Positions 19,238-28,999 of a stretch of 57,746 bases of DNA are shown one piece after another; position 1 is the stretch's first letter; every line of letters starts with the position of its first letter. The notes beneath the pieces are model-generated. The model was not told where the DNA came from, made no database searches, and saw only the letters and a list, made by a program, of their open reading frames with translations. Position numbers and translations under genes: made by a program. The stretch comes from Brasilonema sp. CT11. Its GTDB lineage: Bacteria > Cyanobacteriota > Cyanobacteriia > Cyanobacteriales > Nostocaceae. The stretch spans positions 1-57,746 of the forward strand of contig NZ_JABXYX010000042.1 in the NCBI RefSeq assembly GCF_017982655.1. The letters run 5' to 3'.

Positions 19238-19960
19238 ATGAAGAAAGTTAAACAGATGATTGCTGGAGGTCTAGGTACGATTGCTATCTCTGTAATTGGA
19301 CTGGCAGCTGGTGCAGTGGAACTACCACTCATTGGGGATAGCCCTCTAGCAAAAGTTTTTGAGCCATTGCAACAGCAATTGAACTCTTGGAATGCTTATG
19401 TTTCCTCAATTCTTTCTGACAAACTTCAACCTCTTACTAAATCTTTGGGAGGAGATTTGCAAGCTGCGATTAATGAGGCGATGGGCGCATTGGGTTTACC
19501 CGACCCTACCCAGACGAGGAAAGAAGTGGAAAAGATTGCAGCAGGTTCCACTACGCCCATCAATGGTGCTGAACGAGCCACAAACGAGGTAGACCGCCAG
19601 ATTACTCGTGCTGTGGCTGATGCGACACTTGGCAAGCTAGGTCAGCAGCGTACCAAAGAGCAAGTGGAGAAAACACAAAGTTCAATTCAACAAGTCGTGG
19701 TACACGCTCAAGCTGCTCAAGGAGAAGTGGTGACGCAGAATGTCATGAAGCAAATTGCTGCTCAGAACGCCCAAACTGCTGCAATTTTAGGGGCGATGCG
19801 GGCGGATGGCTTGCGGCTGCAACAATCCCAAGATTTGGCAAACACCAACCTAACTAATATTTCTCGTGCTGTTGACGGTCAAAATCAAGCCAAAGTCCGC
19901 GAAACAGTGGGTCAAGGTTTTGAGAATTATCGCACTGCTGCTAGAGCGTGGTTGTTTTGA
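19238..19960 (+). CDS. VirB5/TrbJ-like secreted protein
   Basis: 240 residues with an N-terminal hydrophobic segment (MIAGGLGTIAISVIGLAAGAVE) as signal peptide. The remainder is alpha-helical, Gln/Ala-rich and likely coiled coil (about 100-230), like VirB5/TrbJ minor pilus components. Identified by context between VirB4- and VirB6-like genes; sequence alone is not decisive. Confidence 0.5.
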   Translation: MKKVKQMIAGGLGTIAISVIGLAAGAVELPLIGDSPLAKVFEPLQQQLNSWNAYVSSILSDKLQPLTKSLGGDLQAAINEAMGALGLPDPTQTRKEVEKIAAGSTTPINGAERATNEVDRQITRAVADATLGKLGQQRTKEQVEKTQSSIQQVVVHAQAAQGEVVTQNVMKQIAAQNAQTAAILGAMRADGLRLQQSQDLANTNLTNISRAVDGQNQAKVRETVGQGFENYRTAARAWLF

Positions 19961-19981
19961 GGAAAAGGGGAGTGCGCCGCC

Positions 19982-21001
19982 ATGATGTACTTTGCACTGC
20001 TGTCTACTAGATTAATTCTTGCCCAAACTCAAAAAGTTGGTGAAGCGGTTTCCAAGATTACGGAAGATGGCGCTGCTGCTAGCGTTGCTATTGCATCTGC
20101 AATGGATGGACTTTGGGATGACGTACTCAGTAGTGGTTTATATGCTGCGATCGCACGGCTAGGGATGTTTTTTGCCATTGGCACCTTGCTTGTATTCATC
20201 GTGCAGTGGACAAAAGACATGGTGGATGGTGACAATTCCAAACCTTTCACTGAACTTATCTGGCCCATCGTTGTGATTGTCCTCTTAGCCAACAACGCGA
20301 CTGTTCTAGCTGAATGTACCAGAGGACTTAGGGAAATGATTAACCAAACGAATCAAACCTTGCTAACTTCCACCTCCAGTTCAATTCGTTTGCAAGAAGC
20401 GTATCAACAGGTGATGCAGCAGAGTGGTGCTGAAAGTGCCGTGCGTGGCTTGATGACTCAGTGTAATGCGATCGCAGATCCCCAACAACAAACGGAATGT
20501 TTGAAAAATGCCGCAGATCAAGCGCAAGAAATTGCAGATCAAACCAATGGTGAGAAAAAAGGTGGGTGGTTTCCTGACTTTGGGCTGACTGAATTTTTCA
20601 GTACAAACCCTCTTCAGCTGGCGGTAAGAGGCTGGTTAATTGCTTTTAGCATCGCCTTTCAATGGGTGACTGAAATTTCATTATTGCTCACGGGTTTACT
20701 CGGTCCCTTAGCAGTAGGTGGATCATTGCTGCCCGTTGGTCAAAAAGCAATATTTGCGTGGCTAACGGGCTTTTTTAGTGTAGGTATGGTCAAGCTTTGT
20801 TTCAACATTATTTGCGGTTTAGTCGCAACACTTGTATTAAATGCCGAAGCAAATGACCCGCTCATTTTCGCCTTCGCCACTGGACTAATCGCCCCGATTT
20901 TATCCTTGGCTTTAGCTGCTGGTGGAGGAATGGCGGTTCTTAACAGCTTGTCTAGAGTTGCCACATTTGGATTGTCTAATCTCTTCATAAGCAAGAATTG
21001 A
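19982..21001 (+). CDS. VirB6/TrbL-like membrane channel protein
   Basis: 339 residues with an N-terminal hydrophobic start and at least five membrane helices (GMFFAIGTLLVFIVQW, LIWPIVVIVLLANNA, LAVRGWLIAFSIAFQWV, LLLTGLLGPLAVGGS, CFNIICGLVATLVLNA) around a periplasmic or cytoplasmic loop at about 110-200. This is the VirB6/TrbL layout. It follows the VirB5-like gene closely. Confidence 0.7.
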   Translation: MMYFALLSTRLILAQTQKVGEAVSKITEDGAAASVAIASAMDGLWDDVLSSGLYAAIARLGMFFAIGTLLVFIVQWTKDMVDGDNSKPFTELIWPIVVIVLLANNATVLAECTRGLREMINQTNQTLLTSTSSSIRLQEAYQQVMQQSGAESAVRGLMTQCNAIADPQQQTECLKNAADQAQEIADQTNGEKKGGWFPDFGLTEFFSTNPLQLAVRGWLIAFSIAFQWVTEISLLLTGLLGPLAVGGSLLPVGQKAIFAWLTGFFSVGMVKLCFNIICGLVATLVLNAEANDPLIFAFATGLIAPILSLALAAGGGMAVLNSLSRVATFGLSNLFISKN

Positions 21002-21032
21002 TGAATGTTAATCTCTTAATAAATAACAATGT

Positions 21033-21809
21033 ATGACAGACTCAGCTACTCAAAAACGCTTAAAATTTCTCAACAGACAGCAACTCAAATTTTCTACACC
21101 TGATGCTTTAGCTTTATTTGCATTAGGGACATTCGCTTTGCACCTTCTCACCTTTTTTCTGTTGGTGTTGTTGTATGGTGCGTACTCCACGCTGAGTAAA
21201 AAAGAACCTCCCTCATTAGTGCAATTACAAGACGGTAAATCAATCAAAGCAATTCCCTTGGGAAGTCGGGAGCGCACTCCTCAAGTCGTGACGCGCTTTA
21301 TAAATGACACTATGATCTTAATGATGAATGCGAGTGGAAGCTTGCCTGCAACTACACCAGAAGAAGCGCGTGAACCCAAGATAGATTCAGGTGTTGATAT
21401 CCGTGCCGTCGGAAATGGACGAAGTAAAGTTACGACTGCTGCGTGGCAAGCTTCTGCCGCTTTATCCGAAGACTTTAGGAAAGAATTCTTGAAACTGCTT
21501 GCTGATACGACTCCTCAAGGGGTGTTCAAAGGTACAACTCAAATGGTGTTAACGCCCCTTTCGATTCAACCCCCTGTAAAAATTGCTGAAGGTAAGTGGA
21601 AGGTCAAAATGGTTGCAAATTTAACTGTGTTTGACCGGAGAAATAATTTAGGTGAAATTATCCCATTCAATAAAGAAATTTTTGTCCAGGCAGTTGAAGC
21701 TCCCGATCCACCAGTGCAAATGACGGGATTGACAGCAGTAATTTATGGAGTGCGAAGTTCTGGGTTAGAAATTTATGCGATTCGGGATACAAGTGAGGAG
21801 AATTTGTAA
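21033..21809 (+). CDS. VirB8/TraE-like assembly protein
   Basis: 258 residues. One membrane helix near the N-terminus (ALFALGTFALHLLTFFLLVLLY) is followed by a globular periplasmic domain, as in VirB8/TraE core-complex proteins. The C-terminal TAVIYGVRSSGLEIYAIRD strand fits an NTF2-like fold. Coupled to the VirB10-like gene by an ATG that overlaps the stop codon. Confidence 0.65.
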   Translation: MTDSATQKRLKFLNRQQLKFSTPDALALFALGTFALHLLTFFLLVLLYGAYSTLSKKEPPSLVQLQDGKSIKAIPLGSRERTPQVVTRFINDTMILMMNASGSLPATTPEEAREPKIDSGVDIRAVGNGRSKVTTAAWQASAALSEDFRKEFLKLLADTTPQGVFKGTTQMVLTPLSIQPPVKIAEGKWKVKMVANLTVFDRRNNLGEIIPFNKEIFVQAVEAPDPPVQMTGLTAVIYGVRSSGLEIYAIRDTSEENL

Positions 21810-23755
21810 TGAGTGAACAACTCAATGGTGCAGTAAAAAAAATAATTGATGAATCTGAATTGGATGATGAGGTTTGGCGCAGATTCAGCGAAAGTGATGC
21901 TGAGTTCGAGATTGATTGGGATGAAGGGACACTTGCCAAGTTATTGGATTTTGACGACGATAGTAATCCTGGTTCGACAGTCGTTACTGCTGAAGTAGCG
22001 CAGTCCCTACAAACTCAAACAGCGAATGCGAACACTAACGTCATCACTCAATCTGAGTTATTTGATGATCCTCATGCAGGTAAAACACAGCCTACTTTGG
22101 CGGGTAATCCCTTTGCCAAGTTTGGCACAGTGGGTTTGGGTTTGGGGGTAGTGTTTGTCACGGCTGCGTTTTTTCTCAACACAGTGATGAAGGGAAAGCC
22201 GAAGGCTGCGCCAGAAATGGTGAAGACTACGCCGAAACCTGAAATTGTTGCACTAGAGAAAAAAGAAGACAAAGCAGAAACTGGGAAGCTGAAGGCACAA
22301 CTTGCTCTAGGCAAGCAAGCCGAACAAATTAAAGCGGTGGAGGCTGCAAAGTCACCGAAGTCTACAATAAACGAGTCTCCGAAGGAGACACTGCCCAAAC
22401 GCACTATCCCTATCAACAAACCCAGTCCAACTCCGCACCTCCAACGTCCAGATCCAGCAGTTCAATTCATACCCCCTCGTAACCCACCTTCACATGATGT
22501 ATCAGAGCGTAGTTTTCCAGTTCGCCGGTTGCTTCCTCCAGTGGAAAACGTTGCCTTGAAACCAGTTCGTTCTGCTTTTAACAATGAACTACCCATAACT
22601 TCAAGTAAAAAATCCCCAAATGTGCAACAAGCTGACCCGTTTGCGAAGCATATGCCCGAAAGGCTATTAGAACAGTGGGTGGCGATGAGCCGCTTAGGGA
22701 GTTACGGTAGTGGTAAGAAGCAGTTGCAGACAAGCCTTGCAACTGCAACACGACCGCAAAGTGAATTTCCCTCTGCATCAAATGTACAGTCGTTCCCCCA
22801 GGAACTTGTTGTCGTTGCGCCTAAAGCAACGCCTGTGGTGTTCGCTAGTGAGGGTGCTAGGGATGTAGTTGCTCCTCAAAGTCCCTCTGCTCCCCCATTG
22901 CTTCCAGATCCAAATCTAGAAAAAAACATTTTGACTGGTAACCCCGTGCAGCAGTTAAGAGTGGGAATGACCGCAATAAATGATTCGGAATCTCAAATAT
23001 TAGATGAAAGAACGACGGTGCAGCAGTTAAGAGTGGGAATGACCGCAATAAATGATTCGGAATCTCAAATATTAAATGAAAGAACGACGGTGCAGCAGTT
23101 AAGAGTGGGGATGACTGCAAGAGGTAAAATCGCTACCCCAATGGTATGGGTTAACCCTAGTACTACTCAAACTAAATCCGATGGACGCAGCCAAGGAGAA
23201 GAAAATTTCGTGGTGCGTTTAACTCAACCTATCGTTGACGATGAAGGGTACGAAATTTTCCCAGCTGGTAGCGAGATTGTTTGCACCGTGCAAGGTGTTC
23301 ATCAATCGGGTTATACAACTGTGCAAGCAACCCGCCTGGTGGTGGATGGTCGAGAGTATGTCCTGCCAAAGGGCGCGATCGCTATTACTGGAAAAGGTGG
23401 TAATCCCCTCATAGCATCTCGTTACGGCGATAAAGGCGCGGAGATTGCTTCTAGAGATGCTACGGCGTTTGTCTTTGGTTCCCTTGCCAAAGTCGGTAAA
23501 GTCCTAAATGAACCTGATGAAACGTCCTCTTTTGCGAGTGTGGGAATTGGCGGCTCTACCAGCACAACTTCAATTAAAGGTAACAAATCTAACTTGTTGG
23601 GTGCAGTGTTGGAAGGTGGGTTTACTCCACTGACACAGGAGATATTAGCTCGTAATCAGGCAGCGCTGGCAGAGATTACCAAGCGAGAAGATGTTTGGTT
23701 CGTCCGCGCAGGTACTGATGTTCAAATTGTGGTTAACCAATCATTTGAATTGTAA
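21809..23755 (+). CDS. VirB10/TrbI-like channel protein
   Basis: 648 residues. A cytoplasmic acidic region (1-95), one membrane helix (GTVGLGLGVVFVTAAFFLNTV, about 108-128), a long Pro/Lys-rich periplasmic linker, and a C-terminal TrbI domain from about 460 (FPAGSEIVCTVQGV, ATRLVVDGREYVLPKGAI, RAGTDVQIVVNQSFEL). It spans both membranes in the core complex. The linker holds a 24-residue tandem repeat (three units, the last partial). Larger than many VirB10 proteins because of the linker. Confidence 0.82.
   Translation: MSEQLNGAVKKIIDESELDDEVWRRFSESDAEFEIDWDEGTLAKLLDFDDDSNPGSTVVTAEVAQSLQTQTANANTNVITQSELFDDPHAGKTQPTLAGNPFAKFGTVGLGLGVVFVTAAFFLNTVMKGKPKAAPEMVKTTPKPEIVALEKKEDKAETGKLKAQLALGKQAEQIKAVEAAKSPKSTINESPKETLPKRTIPINKPSPTPHLQRPDPAVQFIPPRNPPSHDVSERSFPVRRLLPPVENVALKPVRSAFNNELPITSSKKSPNVQQADPFAKHMPERLLEQWVAMSRLGSYGSGKKQLQTSLATATRPQSEFPSASNVQSFPQELVVVAPKATPVVFASEGARDVVAPQSPSAPPLLPDPNLEKNILTGNPVQQLRVGMTAINDSESQILDERTTVQQLRVGMTAINDSESQILNERTTVQQLRVGMTARGKIATPMVWVNPSTTQTKSDGRSQGEENFVVRLTQPIVDDEGYEIFPAGSEIVCTVQGVHQSGYTTVQATRLVVDGREYVLPKGAIAITGKGGNPLIASRYGDKGAEIASRDATAFVFGSLAKVGKVLNEPDETSSFASVGIGGSTSTTSIKGNKSNLLGAVLEGGFTPLTQEILARNQAALAEITKREDVWFVRAGTDVQIVVNQSFEL
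22946..23119 (+). repeat. 72-bp in-frame tandem repeat in the VirB10-like gene
   Basis: Units begin at 22946, 23018 and 23090, each starting GTGCAGCAGTTAAGAGTGGG. The first two differ by a single base (D/N); the third is partial. They encode VQQLRVGMTA plus a 14-residue spacer. Confidence 0.9.
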
Positions 23756-23797
23756 ATAACCTCTGTGTATGTACGTACAAAAATGAGCTAGAGGCTT

Positions 23798-24622
23798 ATG
23801 AAAAATTCCTTTAGACGATTTACTTTTGGCGCTTTTATTTTCACTATTCTAATTGCTGGAGGCACTGCTGATCTGGTGTCTATGGCAGCTGACACTCAAG
23901 AACCGGGAATGGTGCGGCGGGTATCAGTATCGGTAGCAACGGATCAAACAGGTGAAAAGCTAACCACGATTGAATTATTGCCGGGGTATGGCGTTAACTT
24001 ATCTTTCATCCCCACTGGAGAAACAGTGCAGAAGGTGTGGTTTGATAACCCAGCCATCGCCTCACTTGATGTTGAAGGTTGTCTTGAGGGGTTAGGGCGT
24101 GAGTGCGAACAAGAAGGAGCAAGCGTGCTACACCTGCGCTCGATAAAACCTATGAATATTCCAGGTTTACGCAAGACAAATAGCTCACTGCTCACGGTAA
24201 TTACTAACGGTTCAGATGGGCGCAGGGTGTACTTGTTTCGAGTCGTCGTGGCTGACACCGCTTCTGCAAGAAATCACGTCCATACGGTCGAAGTTTTCCC
24301 AGACGCTGCATCCTCACCATCAACACCAACGCCATTACCTTCAGTGATTGGTGCCCAAGGAGATTTTCATCAGATCCGTCGTGGGCTAATGGTTGCTTTA
24401 AACCGACGTTTAATCAATGAGAACTCGGTGCTGTGGAATCGCATTGTTAGTTTTTTGGGAAAGGTACGTTTAGGTGAACCACTTTCACAAGCAGCACAAA
24501 CAAGTGGAATTTCTCTGCAGCTGGTAGCGAAGTTGCAAGAATTCGGTAATATCTCTAACTCTAACCTTAATTCAACTGTTAACAATACCTCAGTACAAAG
24601 AACAGATATTTTGTTAAGATGA
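23798..24622 (+). CDS. VirB9/TrbG-like outer-membrane complex protein
   Basis: 274 residues with a signal peptide (FGAFIFTILIAGGTADLVSMAA). The middle domain is beta-rich (RRVSVSVATDQTGEKLTTIELLP; VYLFRVVVAD) and resembles the N-terminal domain of VirB9/TraK-type secretion proteins. The C-terminal 80 residues are helical. The next gene overlaps by 4 nt. Assigned mainly from context after VirB10. Confidence 0.55.
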   Translation: MKNSFRRFTFGAFIFTILIAGGTADLVSMAADTQEPGMVRRVSVSVATDQTGEKLTTIELLPGYGVNLSFIPTGETVQKVWFDNPAIASLDVEGCLEGLGRECEQEGASVLHLRSIKPMNIPGLRKTNSSLLTVITNGSDGRRVYLFRVVVADTASARNHVHTVEVFPDAASSPSTPTPLPSVIGAQGDFHQIRRGLMVALNRRLINENSVLWNRIVSFLGKVRLGEPLSQAAQTSGISLQLVAKLQEFGNISNSNLNSTVNNTSVQRTDILLR

Positions 24623-26481
24623 AACTTTTCAAATTTCTTAATACAATTGGTCTTTGTCTACCGATTTCAATCCTTGTTTTGATTGGGATAATACCAGAAA
24701 ACGTCCTATCTCAACCAAATACTGTACCCATTCTCAACAGTAAAAGTCAACCAACTCTTTTAGATTCTATTCCCACCACTACTTGGAACGGCGCAAAATT
24801 ACCAAATTGGGTAAACATTACTTTTAATGAAATGCCAGGAATTAGTGATAGTGGCAGTTTCATTGCTCCAGAGGGAGTGCAAGACCAACTGGGCTACGAC
24901 CCCTCACGTACCTGGAGTGTTGGTCAAACACCAGACCAGTACATGATGTTAGGGGACTTCCAAGATAGTTTCAAACTTCAAAATTTTAGCTTGAGTGAGA
25001 TTTCCAGTCTGACTGGATTGGATTTAAGTAAAGTAAAGTTAGATGGTTTTGGAGTGATAAAATTGCAAACTTTAGGCAGTTTAGTTAAGGCAATTCCATC
25101 ACTTAATCAAGTCCTAATAGCCGATATTCAACCTGTATTCGACCTGCTAAAATCTCAATTAATAAGCCCTGTTGACCCTGCAATTAATATTGGTCAATTA
25201 CTAAAGCAATCTCCCCATTTACAAAACTTAGAGTTTAAGTCTCTACCAATGGATGGTTATGGACTTGATGCAATTCCAGGTTTAGAACAAACCTCCATTG
25301 CTGCCTTTAAAGATTGGCAAGGGGTAAAAATTTCAAATATCCCTGGATTGAATAAAGTGCCATTCAATGAATTTCCCAACCCCATTAATGCTGTTGGAGG
25401 AACAGTTGGCAAGGTGGATATTGCTTTTGGAACAGACGAACAGCAACGCGAATACACTATTTCAGGTAGCCATAAAGAAGGCTTTGCTGTCCCATGTCAT
25501 AAAGATTGCGCTCACGTTGAATTATCTGGTGGGACGAATGTTTTGGGTAAAGCATGGGTCAGTGGTAAGTATCAATTGGTGAATGGTGGTAAAGGGTTTA
25601 TCGGTTCAGTTAATAGCGGCAAAGAACCTACAGGTCGTCATCCTTTTGGTTCTGCTTTTAAGGTTGTGGTATGGGATGTTTCGGAAGTAGATGGCATCAT
25701 GAGCCAAGCTTTGTTTTTCAGGGTTTGTATGCGTAACAAGTTTGTTGATTTGGGCTGTACACCCTATTTTATAGGTCCCGTTCCCTTTATGACTTACAAA
25801 GAAAAAGAACCCATCTTTTTAGGGTTAATAACCGGAGGTGATGAAAGTTCAGTTTCCACGCCTACAGGGTTGAAGAGTAGTGGATTTCGGTTTAAAAACT
25901 CCACTAATGCATCGCTGAATAAGTTATCTAATTTACTGCCAGCAATTAAAGGAGATTGTAAGAAACTTCATTCATCGGGTACAAATATCAATGCTTTGAG
26001 TGCTGCTTTATCAAGCATTGAGGGAAACTATGATTCGGTGGGTAATTACGTGTGCGATTCTTTTGGTAATTGTGGTCGGGGACTCGGTACAATGCAATTT
26101 ATGTCCTACCGCCCAGATGTGCGAAGTATCATCACCTCCAAAAATGGTGGTGCAGAATTTTTAACTCGTGTGGAGAAGGGTGAACTGGTAACGGGTGAAG
26201 AAATGGTGCAGTATTTCTCTGCTAGTGACCAGGAGGAGTTGTTTGCAAAGGATGCTACTACTTTGCTTGATCTTGCTGCTTCTGAAATTGACCCAACGAC
26301 GGGACAACCCTTTACTGGAGAGCGATTAGTTCAACGAGCCGCACAGATGTACTTTGGAGGCGCTGCAATATCCATTGACGGCGGGATGAGCGACATTCAA
26401 GGCAAGCTCAGTGTTAAGGGTTACGGCGAAAAGGCGGCTGCATCCTATCAGGGTGCGATGCAACTTATGGGGTGCAGTTAG
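24619..26481 (+). CDS. Secreted protein with C-terminal lytic transglycosylase domain (VirB1-like)
   Basis: 620 residues with a signal peptide (LCLPISILVLIGIIPENVLSQ). The middle (about 60-330) is a cyanobacterial domain with repeated DGFG/DGYGLDAIPGL motifs. The C-terminal 170 residues contain ALSSIEGNYDSVG, with the likely catalytic Glu, and GLGTMQFMSYRP, the SLT-type lysozyme signature. It probably opens peptidoglycan for the mating channel. The fusion to the large N-terminal part is unusual; the overlap (ATGA) ties it to the VirB9-like gene. Confidence 0.7.
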   Translation: MKLFKFLNTIGLCLPISILVLIGIIPENVLSQPNTVPILNSKSQPTLLDSIPTTTWNGAKLPNWVNITFNEMPGISDSGSFIAPEGVQDQLGYDPSRTWSVGQTPDQYMMLGDFQDSFKLQNFSLSEISSLTGLDLSKVKLDGFGVIKLQTLGSLVKAIPSLNQVLIADIQPVFDLLKSQLISPVDPAINIGQLLKQSPHLQNLEFKSLPMDGYGLDAIPGLEQTSIAAFKDWQGVKISNIPGLNKVPFNEFPNPINAVGGTVGKVDIAFGTDEQQREYTISGSHKEGFAVPCHKDCAHVELSGGTNVLGKAWVSGKYQLVNGGKGFIGSVNSGKEPTGRHPFGSAFKVVVWDVSEVDGIMSQALFFRVCMRNKFVDLGCTPYFIGPVPFMTYKEKEPIFLGLITGGDESSVSTPTGLKSSGFRFKNSTNASLNKLSNLLPAIKGDCKKLHSSGTNINALSAALSSIEGNYDSVGNYVCDSFGNCGRGLGTMQFMSYRPDVRSIITSKNGGAEFLTRVEKGELVTGEEMVQYFSASDQEELFAKDATTLLDLAASEIDPTTGQPFTGERLVQRAAQMYFGGAAISIDGGMSDIQGKLSVKGYGEKAAASYQGAMQLMGCS

Positions 26482-26489
26482 GAGCAATT

Positions 26490-27053
26490 ATGCAGTCAAT
26501 AATCAATCGTTTTCCCCTTGTTAAGTCCCCATACCATCGAGTACTACTGGCGTTGGCGTGTGTGGGTTTGTTTGTGGTTCCTGCCTTGTTCGTTAGGGTG
26601 ACTTCATCAAGGAATCGTGACATAGCGCTTACTTGGAAAGCAGCTCAAGATATTGTACCCGCATCACTTATTCAAAAGACTATCACTCAGAACTCAACTG
26701 GTGGTGTCGATGCGAATAAGGTGAAAGTTTTGCAAGTTCCCAACCGAGGCAAAGGAGCATTATTCATCTTTGATTTTCAATCGCCGCAGTTGTGCGGCGC
26801 GGGTGGTTGCTTATATGCGGTTTACCACGAGTCGGGTAGCCTGTTGCTAAATGCGATCGCTAACCCCAAATTGCCTAAAGGAGAAGCATTGTTCAAAGTA
26901 GATGACGTGGTGCGCAATAGTTTCTCTTGTTTGGTTATCACGCAGACAACGACAACCCCTCTGATGGTATCGCGTACCCAATATTGCTATCAAGGCACAG
27001 GTTTTGTGCGTGTTTATGAGGAGCTAACTCCAATGAAACAGAGTTTAAATTAA
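26490..27053 (+). CDS. Hypothetical membrane-anchored transfer-operon protein
   Basis: 188 residues with one N-terminal membrane helix (VLLALACVGLFVVPALFV), then a predicted periplasmic domain with a CGAGGC pair and further Cys (FSCLVI, TQYCYQ), possibly disulfide-bonded. Start placed at ATG 26490 because TAGGAG lies 6 nt upstream; a GTG six codons earlier overlaps the previous gene. No family recognised. Confidence 0.6.
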   Translation: MQSIINRFPLVKSPYHRVLLALACVGLFVVPALFVRVTSSRNRDIALTWKAAQDIVPASLIQKTITQNSTGGVDANKVKVLQVPNRGKGALFIFDFQSPQLCGAGGCLYAVYHESGSLLLNAIANPKLPKGEALFKVDDVVRNSFSCLVITQTTTTPLMVSRTQYCYQGTGFVRVYEELTPMKQSLN

Positions 27054-27066
27054 AATTAATGACGTT

Positions 27067-28920
27067 ATGAATAGTACATTAAAATATCAATATGTTGCCA
27101 TCGCCCCAACATCTTCACAATCTTTATCTCGCATCACCGACCAGTTAAAAAGCGTGCTCAAAACCCAGTCTGGGTTAATGTTGCTAAGCTGTTTGGTAGT
27201 GGTAGGTGTTTTTTCTGCCATGAGCAGTGCCAGAAAGAAAGGCAAGATTGCCACGAGTTACTGGGGTGGTGCAAAAGAACGAACGGCTGCTTTAAAGAAA
27301 GCTAAAAAGCAGATGAAAAAGACGACTCGCAACAACGTAGCGCTGTATGTAGGTACGCCTCAACAAATGCGCTCAAAGTTGGAGTCAGAGTGGCGTTCTC
27401 AAGGGTTGCTTAAAACCTCTTTTCCTACCTGTAGGACTTACGCATTGCCCTCACTCAGTGCTTGCCCTACACTGTACGTCCCTGATGCCCAAAGAGGAAT
27501 TGCTGCTATCGGTGCAGCAGGTTCGGGTAAGACTTTCAGCGTCATTGACCCCTTAATCAGAAGTGCCTTTGACCAAGGTTTTCCTGTGTGTTTGTACGAC
27601 TTTAAATATCCTGCCCAAACAAAACGAGCCGTTGCCTATGCGATGAAGCGGGGCTATACGGTGCGCGTGTTTGCGCCGGGATTCCCAGAGTCAGAAGTAT
27701 GCAATCCCCTGGACTTAATCAAAGACGAAGAGGATGCAATTTCGGCTGCTCAATTAGCGCAAGTGGTATCTAAAAACTTTAACAAGGGTGGCGCAGACGG
27801 TGGTGGCGACAAGTTCTTTGAGGAAGCAGGCGATTCCCTTGTGGAGGGTATTTTGCTGGTGACGAAAGCGATCGCCACCCTCACCGGAGATGACAAATAC
27901 TGCGACTTGATGACAGCCCAAGCCATTCTCAGCTTACCGAAGTTGCCAGCTCGCTTAGAAGCTGCATCAAAGTCTAAGCTGAAGGTGTGGACTACTCGCC
28001 CGCTTTCTCAACTAATCAGTGTAAAAGATTCGGAAAAAACTGCTGCGTCCATTATCGGTACTGCCCAACGGATGTTTCAGCGCTTCCTCAAACGCGATTT
28101 TGTTGGAGCATTCTGCGGCAAGACAACCCTCCCTTTAGACTTGGATGGCAAGCAGCTGATTGTATTTGGGCTAGACCGGAATAACCGCGATATCGTAGGA
28201 CCACTCTTAGCAGCAATCTTGCACATGATAGTATCGCGCAATGTGTCGCGCACCGTGCCTCGTAAAGACCCTCTGGTGGTGTCACTGGATGAATTACCCA
28301 CCCTGTATTTGCCAGCGTTAGTAAATTGGCTCAACGAGAACCGAGAAGACGGATTTGTGGGGATTTTGGGCTACCAAAACATTTCACAGTTGGAGAAAGC
28401 CTACGGCAAAGAGTTAGCGCGGGCAATTTTGGGAGGTACGGCGACGAAGTTTATATTTAACCCGCAAGACCCGGAGAGTGCCAAATTATTCTCAGACTAC
28501 TTAGGTGAGATGGAGGTTAACTTTAAATCCAAGTCTCGGAGTACGGGTAAGGGTGGGGTGTCTACTTCACTTGCAGAGCAAAACCAAAAGCGGCATTTGT
28601 TCGAGGCGGCGGAGTTTGCGAAGTTGGGAACTGGTCGTGCTGTCATTATCAACCCAGCTTATACTCGTGGGAATGAAGCTTATGTGCCGTTGCTGCAAGC
28701 GGTGAAGGTTCCAAAAGCTGACATCAAGGAAATGAACTGGGCAGAGAGTAAGTGGGATGTGATTCGCTTACGACTCGTTGCTCAAAACTCTGGAGGTATT
28801 GTCACCGATGCAGAACGCTCTCGTCAATTCAGCGAGCGATTGGCATTGGCTGAAGAATTATTTCCGATACCAACCCAGCCTCTAGAGGTAACAGCGGAAG
28901 AATTAGCAGGTGTTTTTTAA
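27067..28920 (+). CDS. VirD4/TraG-like coupling protein
   Basis: 617 residues. Couples the relaxase-DNA complex to the mating channel. One N-terminal membrane helix (LMLLSCLVVVGVFSAM), Walker A GAAGSGKT at about 148-155, Walker B LVVSLDELPTL at about 403, and TrwB/TraD-type motifs (GILGYQNISQLEKAYG). The 3' end is partly duplicated in the spacer. Last clearly recognised member of the transfer operon. Confidence 0.88.
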   Translation: MNSTLKYQYVAIAPTSSQSLSRITDQLKSVLKTQSGLMLLSCLVVVGVFSAMSSARKKGKIATSYWGGAKERTAALKKAKKQMKKTTRNNVALYVGTPQQMRSKLESEWRSQGLLKTSFPTCRTYALPSLSACPTLYVPDAQRGIAAIGAAGSGKTFSVIDPLIRSAFDQGFPVCLYDFKYPAQTKRAVAYAMKRGYTVRVFAPGFPESEVCNPLDLIKDEEDAISAAQLAQVVSKNFNKGGADGGGDKFFEEAGDSLVEGILLVTKAIATLTGDDKYCDLMTAQAILSLPKLPARLEAASKSKLKVWTTRPLSQLISVKDSEKTAASIIGTAQRMFQRFLKRDFVGAFCGKTTLPLDLDGKQLIVFGLDRNNRDIVGPLLAAILHMIVSRNVSRTVPRKDPLVVSLDELPTLYLPALVNWLNENREDGFVGILGYQNISQLEKAYGKELARAILGGTATKFIFNPQDPESAKLFSDYLGEMEVNFKSKSRSTGKGGVSTSLAEQNQKRHLFEAAEFAKLGTGRAVIINPAYTRGNEAYVPLLQAVKVPKADIKEMNWAESKWDVIRLRLVAQNSGGIVTDAERSRQFSERLALAEELFPIPTQPLEVTAEELAGVF

Positions 28921-28991
28921 AACTTGATAACAGCAGCTTTAGTATTTGCATTAAAAGGTAACAGCGGAAGAACTAGCAGGTGTTTTTTAAA
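28886..28991 (+). repeat. Duplicated 3' end of the VirD4-like gene
   Basis: Copies 28886-28921 and 28956-28991, 36 bp with one mismatch, beginning AGGTAACAGCGGAAGAA. The first codes the last 11 residues and stop; the second is non-coding and immediately precedes the next gene, providing its AAAGGAAA ribosome-binding region. Confidence 0.85.
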
Positions 28992-28999
28992 GGAAATTT

